From the NCBI GenBank assembly GCA_010912705.1, contig POWB01000001.1, positions 1 through 64,000 of the forward strand: 64,000 nt of DNA, written 5' to 3'. Shown here one piece after another: positions 30,799 through 37,478 of the stretch. The translations under genes were made by a program, and so were the position numbers. The notes below the pieces were generated by a model, which worked only from the letters and a program-made list of their open reading frames with translations, was not told the DNA's origin and searched no databases. The DNA comes from Halochromatium sp. Its GTDB lineage: Bacteria > Pseudomonadota > Gammaproteobacteria > Chromatiales > Chromatiaceae. Each line of letters starts with the position of its first letter. Positions within the stretch are counted from its first letter, which is position 1.

Positions 30799-33114
30799 TC
30801 AACCCTGTCTCAGGGCTGCGGCTGGTAACGGCTTCGGTGCCCAAGCGACAACCCGCCCTGCCCGTTTGTGCTCGCCGGCATTGCTCGGAGGCAGGCTGTC
30901 AGGCGGCTCCTGACGCGGCTCACCTAGCCTCTGGTCTTGCGGTGCCTCCCCCTGCTCATCCTCTTGCTCATTACCCCGGGCACTGAGCGTCTCTGGCGAG
31001 GCTGCTGCAACGACATGCGCTGGCGCCGGGTCAAGGATGGGTAATTCGACGACAAAGGTCGTTCCTTCACCGCTGCGACTCGACACCTGGATCTGGCCAC
31101 CGAGCGAGGCGACCGCAGAGCGCACGATATGCAGACCCAGACCACGCGTTGCTAGAACGTTCGTGCCAGTATTCGGGCCACCACTGGTATCGGCCCCGGA
31201 GCCAGCAATCGCGCTCGATCCTGTACCTTGGTCGGATTTGGAGCTATTAAATGGCTCGAACAAGCGCGCCCTGATCGCATCACTTAAGCCGGGTCCCTGA
31301 TCCCGAATCCGCAGACTGATGCCAGCAGGCGCAGCCGTGCCCGCCTGGGTGATCACCCGCGTGATCACCTCAAGGGCGCCGCCATCGGGCTGTGCTTCCA
31401 ACGCATTCTTGACCAAATTGAGCAGGATCTGCTTGATGCGGTCAGGCTGACTAAAGATCGCCGGCAGCTCGGGATCGAGGTCGCTTCGAATCTGAACCGG
31501 CTCAGCCGAGGGATGCTGCTTGCCGACCAAGGCCAAGAGGTTCGTCACCAGCTGATTGACCGAGACCCATTGCCGTGGCTCTTCCTGCGCTGACTCCGTG
31601 AGCTGACCGAGCAGGCTGGTCACACGGTCGATCTCCTCGCCTAGGATCTCCAGCTCGGAGTGCAGTGACTCGGACTCCGGCATCTTCTGTTTCAATAGAA
31701 CCAGATAGGTCTTCATGACGCTCAGCGGTGTTCTGATCTCATGCACTGTTTTATGTAGCATCAGCCGACTGAGATCGTCACTCGGCGAATCGAGCACAGA
31801 TGCGGACCTAGACGTGGACTGAGCAGCCGCCTGATGATGGCCTTGTCGTGGCCCTGGCAAGAGCGACTCAGCAAGCTTGCGCAGTTCCGAGACTTGTGAC
31901 TTCTGATCGGCTCCAACAACGGCCTGCGCCATGCCGCCCATCAAGACGTATTGCTCCTGCTCGGTACCGAAGCGCAGACAGAGCAGGCCGGGAGTCCCGA
32001 GGATATCGAGCAGCTGTTGGTCAGCAAGACTCGCGTCGGCACGCGTCTGGATGCCGAGATAGAGGTCGCCCCGACCAAGCCAGGCGCGACCCGGGGCATG
32101 GGCATCCGTCGCAGGCAAGCGCCGAACTAAGGCGGCGTGCGTTGCACTGACGCTGGTATAGCAGCAGCTTAGCATCGGCTGTGGTTTGTCGTCAGCCAGA
32201 CGCCAGACCGTCAGTGGTGCGATCTCATGCCGGGCCCAGCAGACCTGGGCCAGCCAAGGCCAGGGGGTTGCAGCCTCGCCATCAACTGCCTCAGGGACCA
32301 CTGGGCCTGGCTCAGCCTGCAAGCGACCGCTCAGGAGGCCAATCAAGGCCGTTGGCAGTAAGGGCGCCTCGACATCCTGGCTGTCCACCGAAATGCGACC
32401 ATGGCGCAATGAAAAACGGTCCAACAGCTGCGCAAGCTCGGCACTGGCCGCCACCCGAGCCTGCTCGAGCTGCTCGGGTGACAAACCTGCATGGCGAGCG
32501 AGTAGATGATTGACAAAAGCGCCATCGGAGTCAGCCAGGTCGAGCGACAGACTGCCCGCAATCGAAATCAGGCGCGTCAAGGGAAGCGCCTGCTCGAGCT
32601 CTGCCAGCGGCCGCTCGGCATAAGCCATGACCGCCATGATAGGCTGCAGAGGGGCAAGGTCAGACAGCTGATCAAACCCACGCAGCAGCCCACAGAGGTA
32701 AGCGAGCTCGGCTTGGGCAGGGTCGAAGCGCGCGGCGAGGTGCTTGGCGCAGAGGGCTGTGCTGACGCTCTGGCGCCAACGCCGGGACAGCTCGCTAGAC
32801 GCCTGCGTGCTCAGATAGCATTCCAGGTGCCGGGCCAGCATGGTGCTGATCAGTAGCTCCAGCCCGGCCTTGCCCAAGGTCGTGACAGCGGCGGAGAGAT
32901 GATCGCTAATCGGTGCTGCAGGCGACAACGCCGCTGGCGCTAAACGCAGCGTCAGTAGCAGCAGCGATGGCTCGTAGCGCAGGATGTCAACGACATCAGA
33001 CGGCGAAAAATCGTCGTTCTCGACCTGCTCGTAGAGGGCTCCGAGCGCCTGTGGCAGCGCCGGGAGCGACGAAGGCCGCCGCGGGATGATGCGCTCAGCG
33101 TCGTGATGGCCCAA
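30799..33114 (-). CDS. HDOD-domain histidine kinase
   Basis: A 771-residue cytoplasmic protein. The N-terminal ~220 residues form an HDOD domain (LPALPQALGALYEQVENDDFSPSDVV, ILRYEPSLLLLTLRLA). The middle is GAF-like without clear motifs. A HisKA domain follows with His458 (HEIRTPLSVMKTYL) and a HATPase domain with NLVKNALEAQ, RDQGPGLS and a late GLGLHIVRSAV. The ATP-lid region carries a Ser/Gly/Thr-rich insertion (SDQGTGSSAIAGSGADTSGG), and there is a Glu/Gln/Pro-rich C-terminal tail. HDOD domains often act in signalling for motility or biofilm. The gene reads into the hybrid kinase, which could share phosphoryl groups with it. Divergent from the sugar transferase. Confidence 0.86.
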   Translation of the reverse strand: MGHHDAERIIPRRPSSLPALPQALGALYEQVENDDFSPSDVVDILRYEPSLLLLTLRLAPAALSPAAPISDHLSAAVTTLGKAGLELLISTMLARHLECYLSTQASSELSRRWRQSVSTALCAKHLAARFDPAQAELAYLCGLLRGFDQLSDLAPLQPIMAVMAYAERPLAELEQALPLTRLISIAGSLSLDLADSDGAFVNHLLARHAGLSPEQLEQARVAASAELAQLLDRFSLRHGRISVDSQDVEAPLLPTALIGLLSGRLQAEPGPVVPEAVDGEAATPWPWLAQVCWARHEIAPLTVWRLADDKPQPMLSCCYTSVSATHAALVRRLPATDAHAPGRAWLGRGDLYLGIQTRADASLADQQLLDILGTPGLLCLRFGTEQEQYVLMGGMAQAVVGADQKSQVSELRKLAESLLPGPRQGHHQAAAQSTSRSASVLDSPSDDLSRLMLHKTVHEIRTPLSVMKTYLVLLKQKMPESESLHSELEILGEEIDRVTSLLGQLTESAQEEPRQWVSVNQLVTNLLALVGKQHPSAEPVQIRSDLDPELPAIFSQPDRIKQILLNLVKNALEAQPDGGALEVITRVITQAGTAAPAGISLRIRDQGPGLSDAIRARLFEPFNSSKSDQGTGSSAIAGSGADTSGGPNTGTNVLATRGLGLHIVRSAVASLGGQIQVSSRSGEGTTFVVELPILDPAPAHVVAAASPETLSARGNEQEDEQGEAPQDQRLGEPRQEPPDSLPPSNAGEHKRAGRVVAWAPKPLPAAALRQG

Positions 33115-33242
33115 TGGATAGACTGACCGAAGGTTGAAGTACTTCTGAGCTTACCATCCCAGGCGCCACAATGGGCTGATGATGGACGATGTTTTCGCAC
33201 TGGCCTTTAGATACCTAAGACTTTCACGAGGGCTAATTTAGG

Positions 33243-34016
33243 GTGAGCCATCCATTGGTACGCTTGCGCTCAGCGCATCGACGTCGCTTGCATCCGATCA
33301 CACAATCAGGCCTGCAGCGGTGCCGACGACACAACACAACGTTACGCGCTGACATCCAGCGTCACTGTGTCGAGCCTAGCGAAGTCAGCTTCGACCTCTT
33401 GCGCCACAGTCAGAACCACTACCTTAGATTCTACAAGCGACCGTTCGGGCTCGTTCTAGCCAGCCTATTGTTGATCCTCTTGTCGCCGCTACTTGCCATC
33501 ATCGCCTTAGCCATCAAGCTCGACAGTCCTGGGCCTGTGCTGTTCAGACAACAGCGCACCGGCTACCTCGGTCGCCGCTTCGAACTGCTCAAATTTCGCA
33601 CCATGATCCGCGATGCCGAGCAACAGAAGGATCAGCTCCGCGACCTGAATATCCATGGCTATCAATCGCCTGACTTCAAAGTCCGAGATGACCCGCGCAT
33701 CACCCGGGTCGGAGGCTTCCTTCGCCGCACGAGCCTTGACGAACTGCCGAACCTGATCAATGTCGTGCGCGGCGAGATGGCCTTGGTCGGACCCCGCCCC
33801 ACCTCTTTCGAGGCCACTACCTACGCGCCGCACCAGCTAGCGCGACTCGCCGTGCGTCCCGGCGTCACCGGTCTATGGCAAATCTCTGGGCGCTCAGATC
33901 TGGATTTCTGTACCCGCACAGCCCTCGATATCGACTACATCAATCGAGCATCATGGTGGCTAGATCTGCACATCCTGCTGCTCACACCGTTCAGAGCCGG
34001 TAAAGGTGCCTACTGA
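33243..34016 (+). CDS. Bacterial sugar transferase (polyprenyl-phosphate sugar phosphotransferase)
   Basis: A 257-residue membrane-associated initiating transferase of exopolysaccharide or O-antigen synthesis, which places a sugar-1-phosphate on undecaprenyl phosphate. One hydrophobic hairpin ([22 protein letters not shown]) precedes the catalytic domain. Signatures are [42 protein letters not shown] and [13 protein letters not shown]. It is a short WcaJ/PssY-like form without the long N-terminal domain of WcaJ. The start codon is GTG at 33243 with weak support; about 50 residues precede the membrane segment. No other polysaccharide genes are adjacent. It lies divergent from the two-kinase operon, which may regulate it (inference). 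Confidence 0.88.
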   Translation: MSHPLVRLRSAHRRRLHPITQSGLQRCRRHNTTLRADIQRHCVEPSEVSFDLLRHSQNHYLRFYKRPFGLVLASLLLILLSPLLAIIALAIKLDSPGPVLFRQQRTGYLGRRFELLKFRTMIRDAEQQKDQLRDLNIHGYQSPDFKVRDDPRITRVGGFLRRTSLDELPNLINVVRGEMALVGPRPTSFEATTYAPHQLARLAVRPGVTGLWQISGRSDLDFCTRTALDIDYINRASWWLDLHILLLTPFRAGKGAY

Positions 34017-34419
34017 GGCCCCGCTATTCGGAGCGCCTTGTCTTCATCAGTCGGACTCCTGACTCGTCCTACTGCCTTCAGTAGCCAATAGATCGCAGCC
34101 ATTGCTGAATCTACGCGGCAGCCGATCCTGCTAAGGCGATTTCTGTCAAAGCTCGTACCACTTGCTTGTCTTTCCGCTCGTATTCTGCGTCGCGTTGTCG
34201 GTCAGATCGCCCGGCTATGCTCCCAACAACGCTCCCTGAAGGCAAACGAAAATCCTACGCAACTCGGTACGAACTTTTCCGACAATCGCCTAAGCCAAGC
34301 GCGAGCGATGAGACCAGCATCATTGCTACACCAATTGATGAAATAGGAAATTACTTATTTAAAAAATACACCAAGTAAAGAAGCTGACAGGCTTGTTGCA
34401 AGTAGCTAATAACGAACAC
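34017..34419. other. AT-richer non-coding stretch with left direct repeat
   Basis: No supported gene. A 70-codon open frame at 34166-34378 has no ribosome-binding site and basic, low-information composition, so I do not call it. Base composition falls visibly after about 34220. The left copy of a 21-bp repeat lies at 34130-34150. Confidence 0.5.
34130..34150 (+). repeat. Left copy of a 21-bp perfect direct repeat
   Basis: The sequence starts gctaaggcga and ends ctgtcaaa, and is identical to 40627-40647. The two copies are 6.5 kb apart and bracket the metallophosphoesterase-to-PufC cluster. A chance 21-bp match within 64 kb is very unlikely. Confidence 0.85.
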
Positions 34420-34447
34420 TTGACTAGGATCAAAATATCGCTATATT
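34420..34447 (+). promoter_or_regulatory. Sigma-70-like promoter for the cytochrome/HiPIP cluster
   Basis: TTGACT (34420-34425) and TATATT (34442-34447) are separated by 16 bp, with five of six consensus bases in each hexamer. It lies about 225 bp before the metallophosphoesterase ATG, so the mRNA would have a long leader. Confidence 0.6.
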
Positions 34448-34504
34448 GAGAATCCTGTTCATATTCTACTTTCCGATGATCACAGGACACTGATCTTCAA
34501 GTGC

Positions 34505-34531
34505 GGGAAGAAGTTGATGGACAGCATCTAA
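34505..34531 (+). repeat. Copy B of the 27-bp intergenic motif
   Basis: GGGAAG, aa, GTTGATGGACAG, ca, TCTAA lies inside the long leader of the cluster. It is preceded at 34483 by CCGATGATC. The same pairing, CCGATGATC about 22 bases before GGGAAG, occurs at copy C (47625-47680). Confidence 0.6.
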
Positions 34532-34539
34532 TATTAAAA

Positions 34540-34558
34540 AACCTGGGGATCTCAGGTT
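34540..34558 (+). promoter_or_regulatory. Leader hairpin before the metallophosphoesterase gene
   Basis: AACCTG (34540-34545) and CAGGTT (34553-34558) form a perfect six-base stem with a seven-base loop in the 5' leader. It is not followed by a T-run and may affect mRNA stability or be part of a larger fold with the 27-bp motif. Confidence 0.4.
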
Positions 34559-34673
34559 GCCGAGACAAAAATGCTTGCAGCGCGATGCGCGGCGACTAGG
34601 GGTACGTTGTGAAAAAGGTGATGGCGGCTTAAGCAGCCAGCATCAAGAACAATATCATGAGGTGGAGTGAGTA

Positions 34674-35693
34674 ATGGCTGATCTAGAGAATAAGAGTCGT
34701 CGAGACTTTCTGAGCTTTGCCGGCAAGGCGGGGCTCACAACACTGGTCGCACAAGCGGTCGGGATCAATCTTGGCGTCGTCGATATCGTGCGCGCGCAGA
34801 CAGGCAAACGCGGGGTCGAGCCTTTCCGATTCGCGATCATCAGTGATGCCCATCTCTATAGCATCGATAACCACAAGTTCGATGAGCAACTGATCGCAGC
34901 CGTTTCCCAAGTGAATGCGATGAACCCAAAGCCTGATTTCGTGCTGTTCGGTGGTGACGTTGCGCAAAACGGCACTGAAGACCAGCTCGTCAAAGGCAAG
35001 AAGATCCTGTCCGCACTTGAAATGCCAATGAAGGTTATCCCCGGTGAGCATGATTGGTATCTAGACATGGGTGAGGCCTGGCGCGGCTTATTCGGTGATG
35101 AGACCTGGTCTTTCGACCATAAGGGGGTTCACTTTATCGGCCTCAACTCGATCTTGGTGAGAGACTTCTGGACCGGTGCCGGACTTTCTCCAAAAGAGCG
35201 TATGACGGTGATGGAGATGCTCGAAAGCCCAATCCCCGGGCCTTGGGGTGTGCACGAGAAACAGTTGGAATGGCTAGCGAATGACGTGAAAAACCTTGCG
35301 CCAGATACCCCTATCGTTGTATTTACTCATTCTCCGCTCTGGGATTATTACCCACGGTGGAATTTCCAGACCTCAGATGCCCCCGAGATTCGTGAGATCC
35401 TTGCCAAATTTGAGAATGTGATGTCATACCACGGTCATGTTCATCAGACACTCTATAACCGAATTGGTAACATGTCGTCGGTTGCGGCAATGAGCACCTC
35501 TTGGCCATGGCCTTATCCACCGGTCGCCCTTGCCTATCCTGAGACTCAGATGAACCGTGCTGACCCATCGATCGCAACCGATGGGCAAGGCACACAAGTC
35601 ATCGATCTGAGTGGTGATTTCGAAGGCCTAGTTCAATACAAACCATTTGAAGACTCGTTGACGCCGTTCATGCAAGACGGTTTCAAGGTCTAA
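34674..35693 (+). CDS. Tat-exported metallophosphoesterase
   Basis: A 339-residue periplasmic calcineurin-like phosphoesterase. A twin-arginine leader (KSRRDFLSFAGKAGLTTLV, Arg9-Arg10) is followed by the two-metal motifs: Asp58 and His60 (SDAHLYS), Asp95 (FGGDVAQNG), the GEHD box at 124-127 (the Asn of GNHD is Glu here), His219 (THSP) and GHVH with His255 and His257. Tat export suggests it folds with its metals in the cytoplasm. The substrate is unknown. It leads the five-gene cluster with cytochrome c, Lcl protein, HiPIP and PufC-like cytochrome, an odd companion for electron-transfer genes. A GGAG-rich ribosome-binding site precedes the ATG. Base composition is less GC-rich than the kinase genes upstream. 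Confidence 0.88.
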   Translation: MADLENKSRRDFLSFAGKAGLTTLVAQAVGINLGVVDIVRAQTGKRGVEPFRFAIISDAHLYSIDNHKFDEQLIAAVSQVNAMNPKPDFVLFGGDVAQNGTEDQLVKGKKILSALEMPMKVIPGEHDWYLDMGEAWRGLFGDETWSFDHKGVHFIGLNSILVRDFWTGAGLSPKERMTVMEMLESPIPGPWGVHEKQLEWLANDVKNLAPDTPIVVFTHSPLWDYYPRWNFQTSDAPEIREILAKFENVMSYHGHVHQTLYNRIGNMSSVAAMSTSWPWPYPPVALAYPETQMNRADPSIATDGQGTQVIDLSGDFEGLVQYKPFEDSLTPFMQDGFKV

Positions 35694-35709
35694 CGTCAGA
35701 GGGCGAACA

Positions 35710-36234
35710 ATGATCGCAGCAAGCAAAAAGACCCGCCAGCTCGTCTCAATCATGGCTGCAGGCTCGGCTGTTGCCGTCGCCAGCGCCGCACTGGCCCGTG
35801 CACCCTTCACTGAGCAAGAGCTCGAGCAGCAGATGGACTCCCTCTACGCGGCGGCTCAGCAAGGCTATGACATCTGGCACGGTAGCCTGCCGAGCACCAC
35901 GACTAACGGGCTCGCCTGTGCCAATTGCCATCCAGACACCGCGGCATCAAACCCACAAACCTTCCCGAAGTACATGACCATGTACGGCAAGGTCGTACCC
36001 TGGCAAGAGATGGTGAACTGGTGCATCGAAAACCCACAACTGGGGACAAGACTCGACCCAAACAGTGATGAGATGACGGCAATGAAGGCCTATGCGATGT
36101 ATCTGCATCGTGGCAAGCCGATTGAGCCAGGTCTGGCATCGCGGCAAACCACACCAGTCGTCGTTGAATTTGGTACTGGATTCAAGCGGGAGCCAACTGG
36201 CCTGGGTGTCGACACTCGCGAATATCAACCCTAA
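35710..36234 (+). CDS. Periplasmic monoheme cytochrome c (SoxA/TsdA-like domain)
   Basis: A 174-residue exported cytochrome. The signal peptide ends near SAALA (residue 29). One haem site is present, Cys70-Ala-Asn-Cys73-His74. Met89, Met91 or Met101 could be the distal ligand. The segment EMVNWCIENPQLGTRLDPNSDEMTAMKAYAMYLHRG is the pattern seen in single haem domains of SoxA and thiosulfate dehydrogenase TsdA. The extra Cys105 in NWCIENP is a possible ligand or modification site, as in thiosulfate-processing relatives. It starts 16 bp after the phosphoesterase stop. Inference: it shuttles electrons within the cluster or oxidises a sulfur compound. Confidence 0.85.
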   Translation: MIAASKKTRQLVSIMAAGSAVAVASAALARAPFTEQELEQQMDSLYAAAQQGYDIWHGSLPSTTTNGLACANCHPDTAASNPQTFPKYMTMYGKVVPWQEMVNWCIENPQLGTRLDPNSDEMTAMKAYAMYLHRGKPIEPGLASRQTTPVVVEFGTGFKREPTGLGVDTREYQP

Positions 36235-36259
36235 GGTATTCTGATACGAGGGCCGACCC

Positions 36260-36284
36260 GCATTTTAATGAATGCATAAAATGC
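36260..36284 (+). promoter_or_regulatory. Intercistronic hairpin 1 (cytochrome c to Lcl gene)
   Basis: GCATTTTA (36260-36267) pairs perfectly with TAAAATGC (36277-36284) around a nine-base loop in the 121-bp gap. Placement suggests RNA processing or stability control. Confidence 0.5.
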
Positions 36285-36297
36285 ACCTGCGCAAGGA

Positions 36298-36314
36298 TGC
36301 GCGAAAATCGCGCA
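36298..36314 (+). promoter_or_regulatory. Intercistronic hairpin 2 (cytochrome c to Lcl gene)
   Basis: TGCGCGA (36298-36304) pairs with TCGCGCA (36308-36314) around an AAA loop, 14 bp after hairpin 1. There is no T-run, so it is not a classical terminator. Confidence 0.5.
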
Positions 36315-36355
36315 GATGCCATTCGCCACGATGACACAGGAGAGAACATATCCCA

Positions 36356-36880
36356 ATGCGCTTTTTGGTCTGCCTGCTCTTTTTATTATATCCATTCTCG
36401 CTAGTTGCTGATCAGAGCTGTCGTACTGATGAGCTTCCGTTATCGCTACCGACGGCACGATTCGTGAGCAATGATGACGCTACCCTAACCGATACGGCAA
36501 CCGACTTGATGTGGCAGCGATGTGCCTGGGGACAGGAATGGACTGGCAGCGGCTGTAAAGGTCAGGCCAGCTTAATGACCTGGCCGGAGGCACTACAATT
36601 AGCAGATGCCACCAATGCCGACGGAACGCTCTTCTATAATGACTGGCGTCTCCCAAACATTCGCGATCTTGCTACTATTGTTGAGCGTCAATGCCAAGAC
36701 CCACGCACCAATCTTGAGCTATTTCCCGACACCCCCGCTCACTTTTTCTGGACTAGCACGACCAGATCAGGTGATGAATCAACCTTGGGGGCCTATGCAC
36801 TCAGCTTCGGACCTGAAGGTGTTGAGCATCGGTCACAGTCAGAGCGCTACCCTGTTCGTTTAGTCAGGCCAGCACCCTAG
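36356..36880 (+). CDS. Secreted Lcl C-terminal (DUF1566) domain protein
   Basis: A 174-residue exported protein with a clear hydrophobic signal (MRFLVCLLFLLYPFSLVA). The mature part is a DUF1566/Lcl_C domain: DLMWQRC, WPEALQLADATNADGTLFYNDWRLPNIRDLATIVE, FFWTSTTRSG and a final RYPVRLVRPAP. Several cysteines (CRTDE, MWQRCAWG, GSGCKG, RQCQD) could form disulfides. The domain occurs in surface and extracellular proteins, and its biochemical role is not defined. Its place between a cytochrome and a HiPIP gene is unusual. An AGGAGA ribosome-binding site lies upstream of the ATG. Confidence 0.8.
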   Translation: MRFLVCLLFLLYPFSLVADQSCRTDELPLSLPTARFVSNDDATLTDTATDLMWQRCAWGQEWTGSGCKGQASLMTWPEALQLADATNADGTLFYNDWRLPNIRDLATIVERQCQDPRTNLELFPDTPAHFFWTSTTRSGDESTLGAYALSFGPEGVEHRSQSERYPVRLVRPAP

Positions 36881-36929
36881 GCCGGCAAGCCTGTTCAACC
36901 GACGTCCTATCTTGCGAGGTATAAATCAC

Positions 36930-37256
36930 ATGAGCCAATGCACCCGTCGTCAGTTCATCGGTCAGATTATGGTTGGCGCATCTGCGCTCACGCTTGCTCC
37001 CATAGTGAAGGCCGAGGAGCCGAAACCAGCATTACCGGCCGATGATGCCTATGCTAAGGCCATGGGCTTCGTGCTCGATACCAATAATGCTGACAGCGCC
37101 AAGTTCCCCAAGCATGCACCAGACCAGAGCTGTAGCAAATGTCAGCTCTATTCGGGAGCAGAAGGTGATGATCTCGGTCCTTGCTCATTCTTTGGCGGCC
37201 GTCTGGTCCCGCCAACGGGATGGTGCAGAAACTTTAAACCAAAGAGCCCCGCCTGA
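36930..37256 (+). CDS. hip: High-potential iron-sulfur protein (HiPIP)
   Basis: A 108-residue precursor of the soluble periplasmic [4Fe-4S] carrier that reduces the photosynthetic reaction centre in purple sulfur bacteria. The four cluster ligands are Cys68, Cys71, Cys85 and Cys99 with family spacing (CSKC, x13, C, x13, C). A twin-arginine leader (CTRRQFIGQIMVGASALTL) fits export with the cluster already inserted. The ATG at 36930 follows GAGGT by nine bases. It sits directly before the PufC-type gene, whose protein is the expected partner. Confidence 0.95.
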   Translation: MSQCTRRQFIGQIMVGASALTLAPIVKAEEPKPALPADDAYAKAMGFVLDTNNADSAKFPKHAPDQSCSKCQLYSGAEGDDLGPCSFFGGRLVPPTGWCRNFKPKSPA

Positions 37257-37298
37257 TCACCCCTCTTATCGTCGCTCATAGGGATGCATCATTAACGC

Positions 37299-37328
37299 GG
37301 CCATGACCGGTTAACACCGCTCATGGCC
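37299..37328 (+). promoter_or_regulatory. Strong hairpin between hip and the PufC-fusion gene
   Basis: GGCCATGA (37299-37306) and TCATGGCC (37321-37328) pair, then after one C-C mismatch CGGT pairs with ACCG around a TAAC tetraloop. The stem is 12 bp in all. It buries the ATG at 37323, arguing against that codon as a start. It resembles the intercistronic stabilising stem-loops of puf operons in position, not in sequence. Confidence 0.65.
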
Positions 37329-37353
37329 GAGAGGATAGCGAGCAACTCTGACA

Positions 37354-37381
37354 TTGACAATTATCAGTGTAAGGCTAAGCT
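37354..37381 (+). promoter_or_regulatory. Possible internal promoter before the PufC-fusion gene
   Basis: TTGACA (37354-37359) is a perfect -35 hexamer. The best -10 at 16 bp is TAAGCT (37376-37381), only three of six. It is listed because it falls just before the preferred start at 37479. Confidence 0.25.
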
Positions 37382-37478
37382 GACACCAAGGCTTGGGCAG
37401 GACGCCTTCAAGACGACCGAGCAGAATCCCGCTGTTGGCGTCCACTCCGGACGCGCCTACCATTTGGAGACGAAAGCG

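Noticed and set aside
34166..34378. 70-codon frame in the gap after the sugar transferase
   Set aside because: No ribosome-binding site, no recognisable domain, and falling base composition along the frame; more likely non-coding.
37323..37478. Upstream ATG at 37323 as the start of the PufC fusion
   Set aside because: The codon lies in a strong hairpin without a ribosome-binding site and would put about 128 residues before the lipobox Cys.
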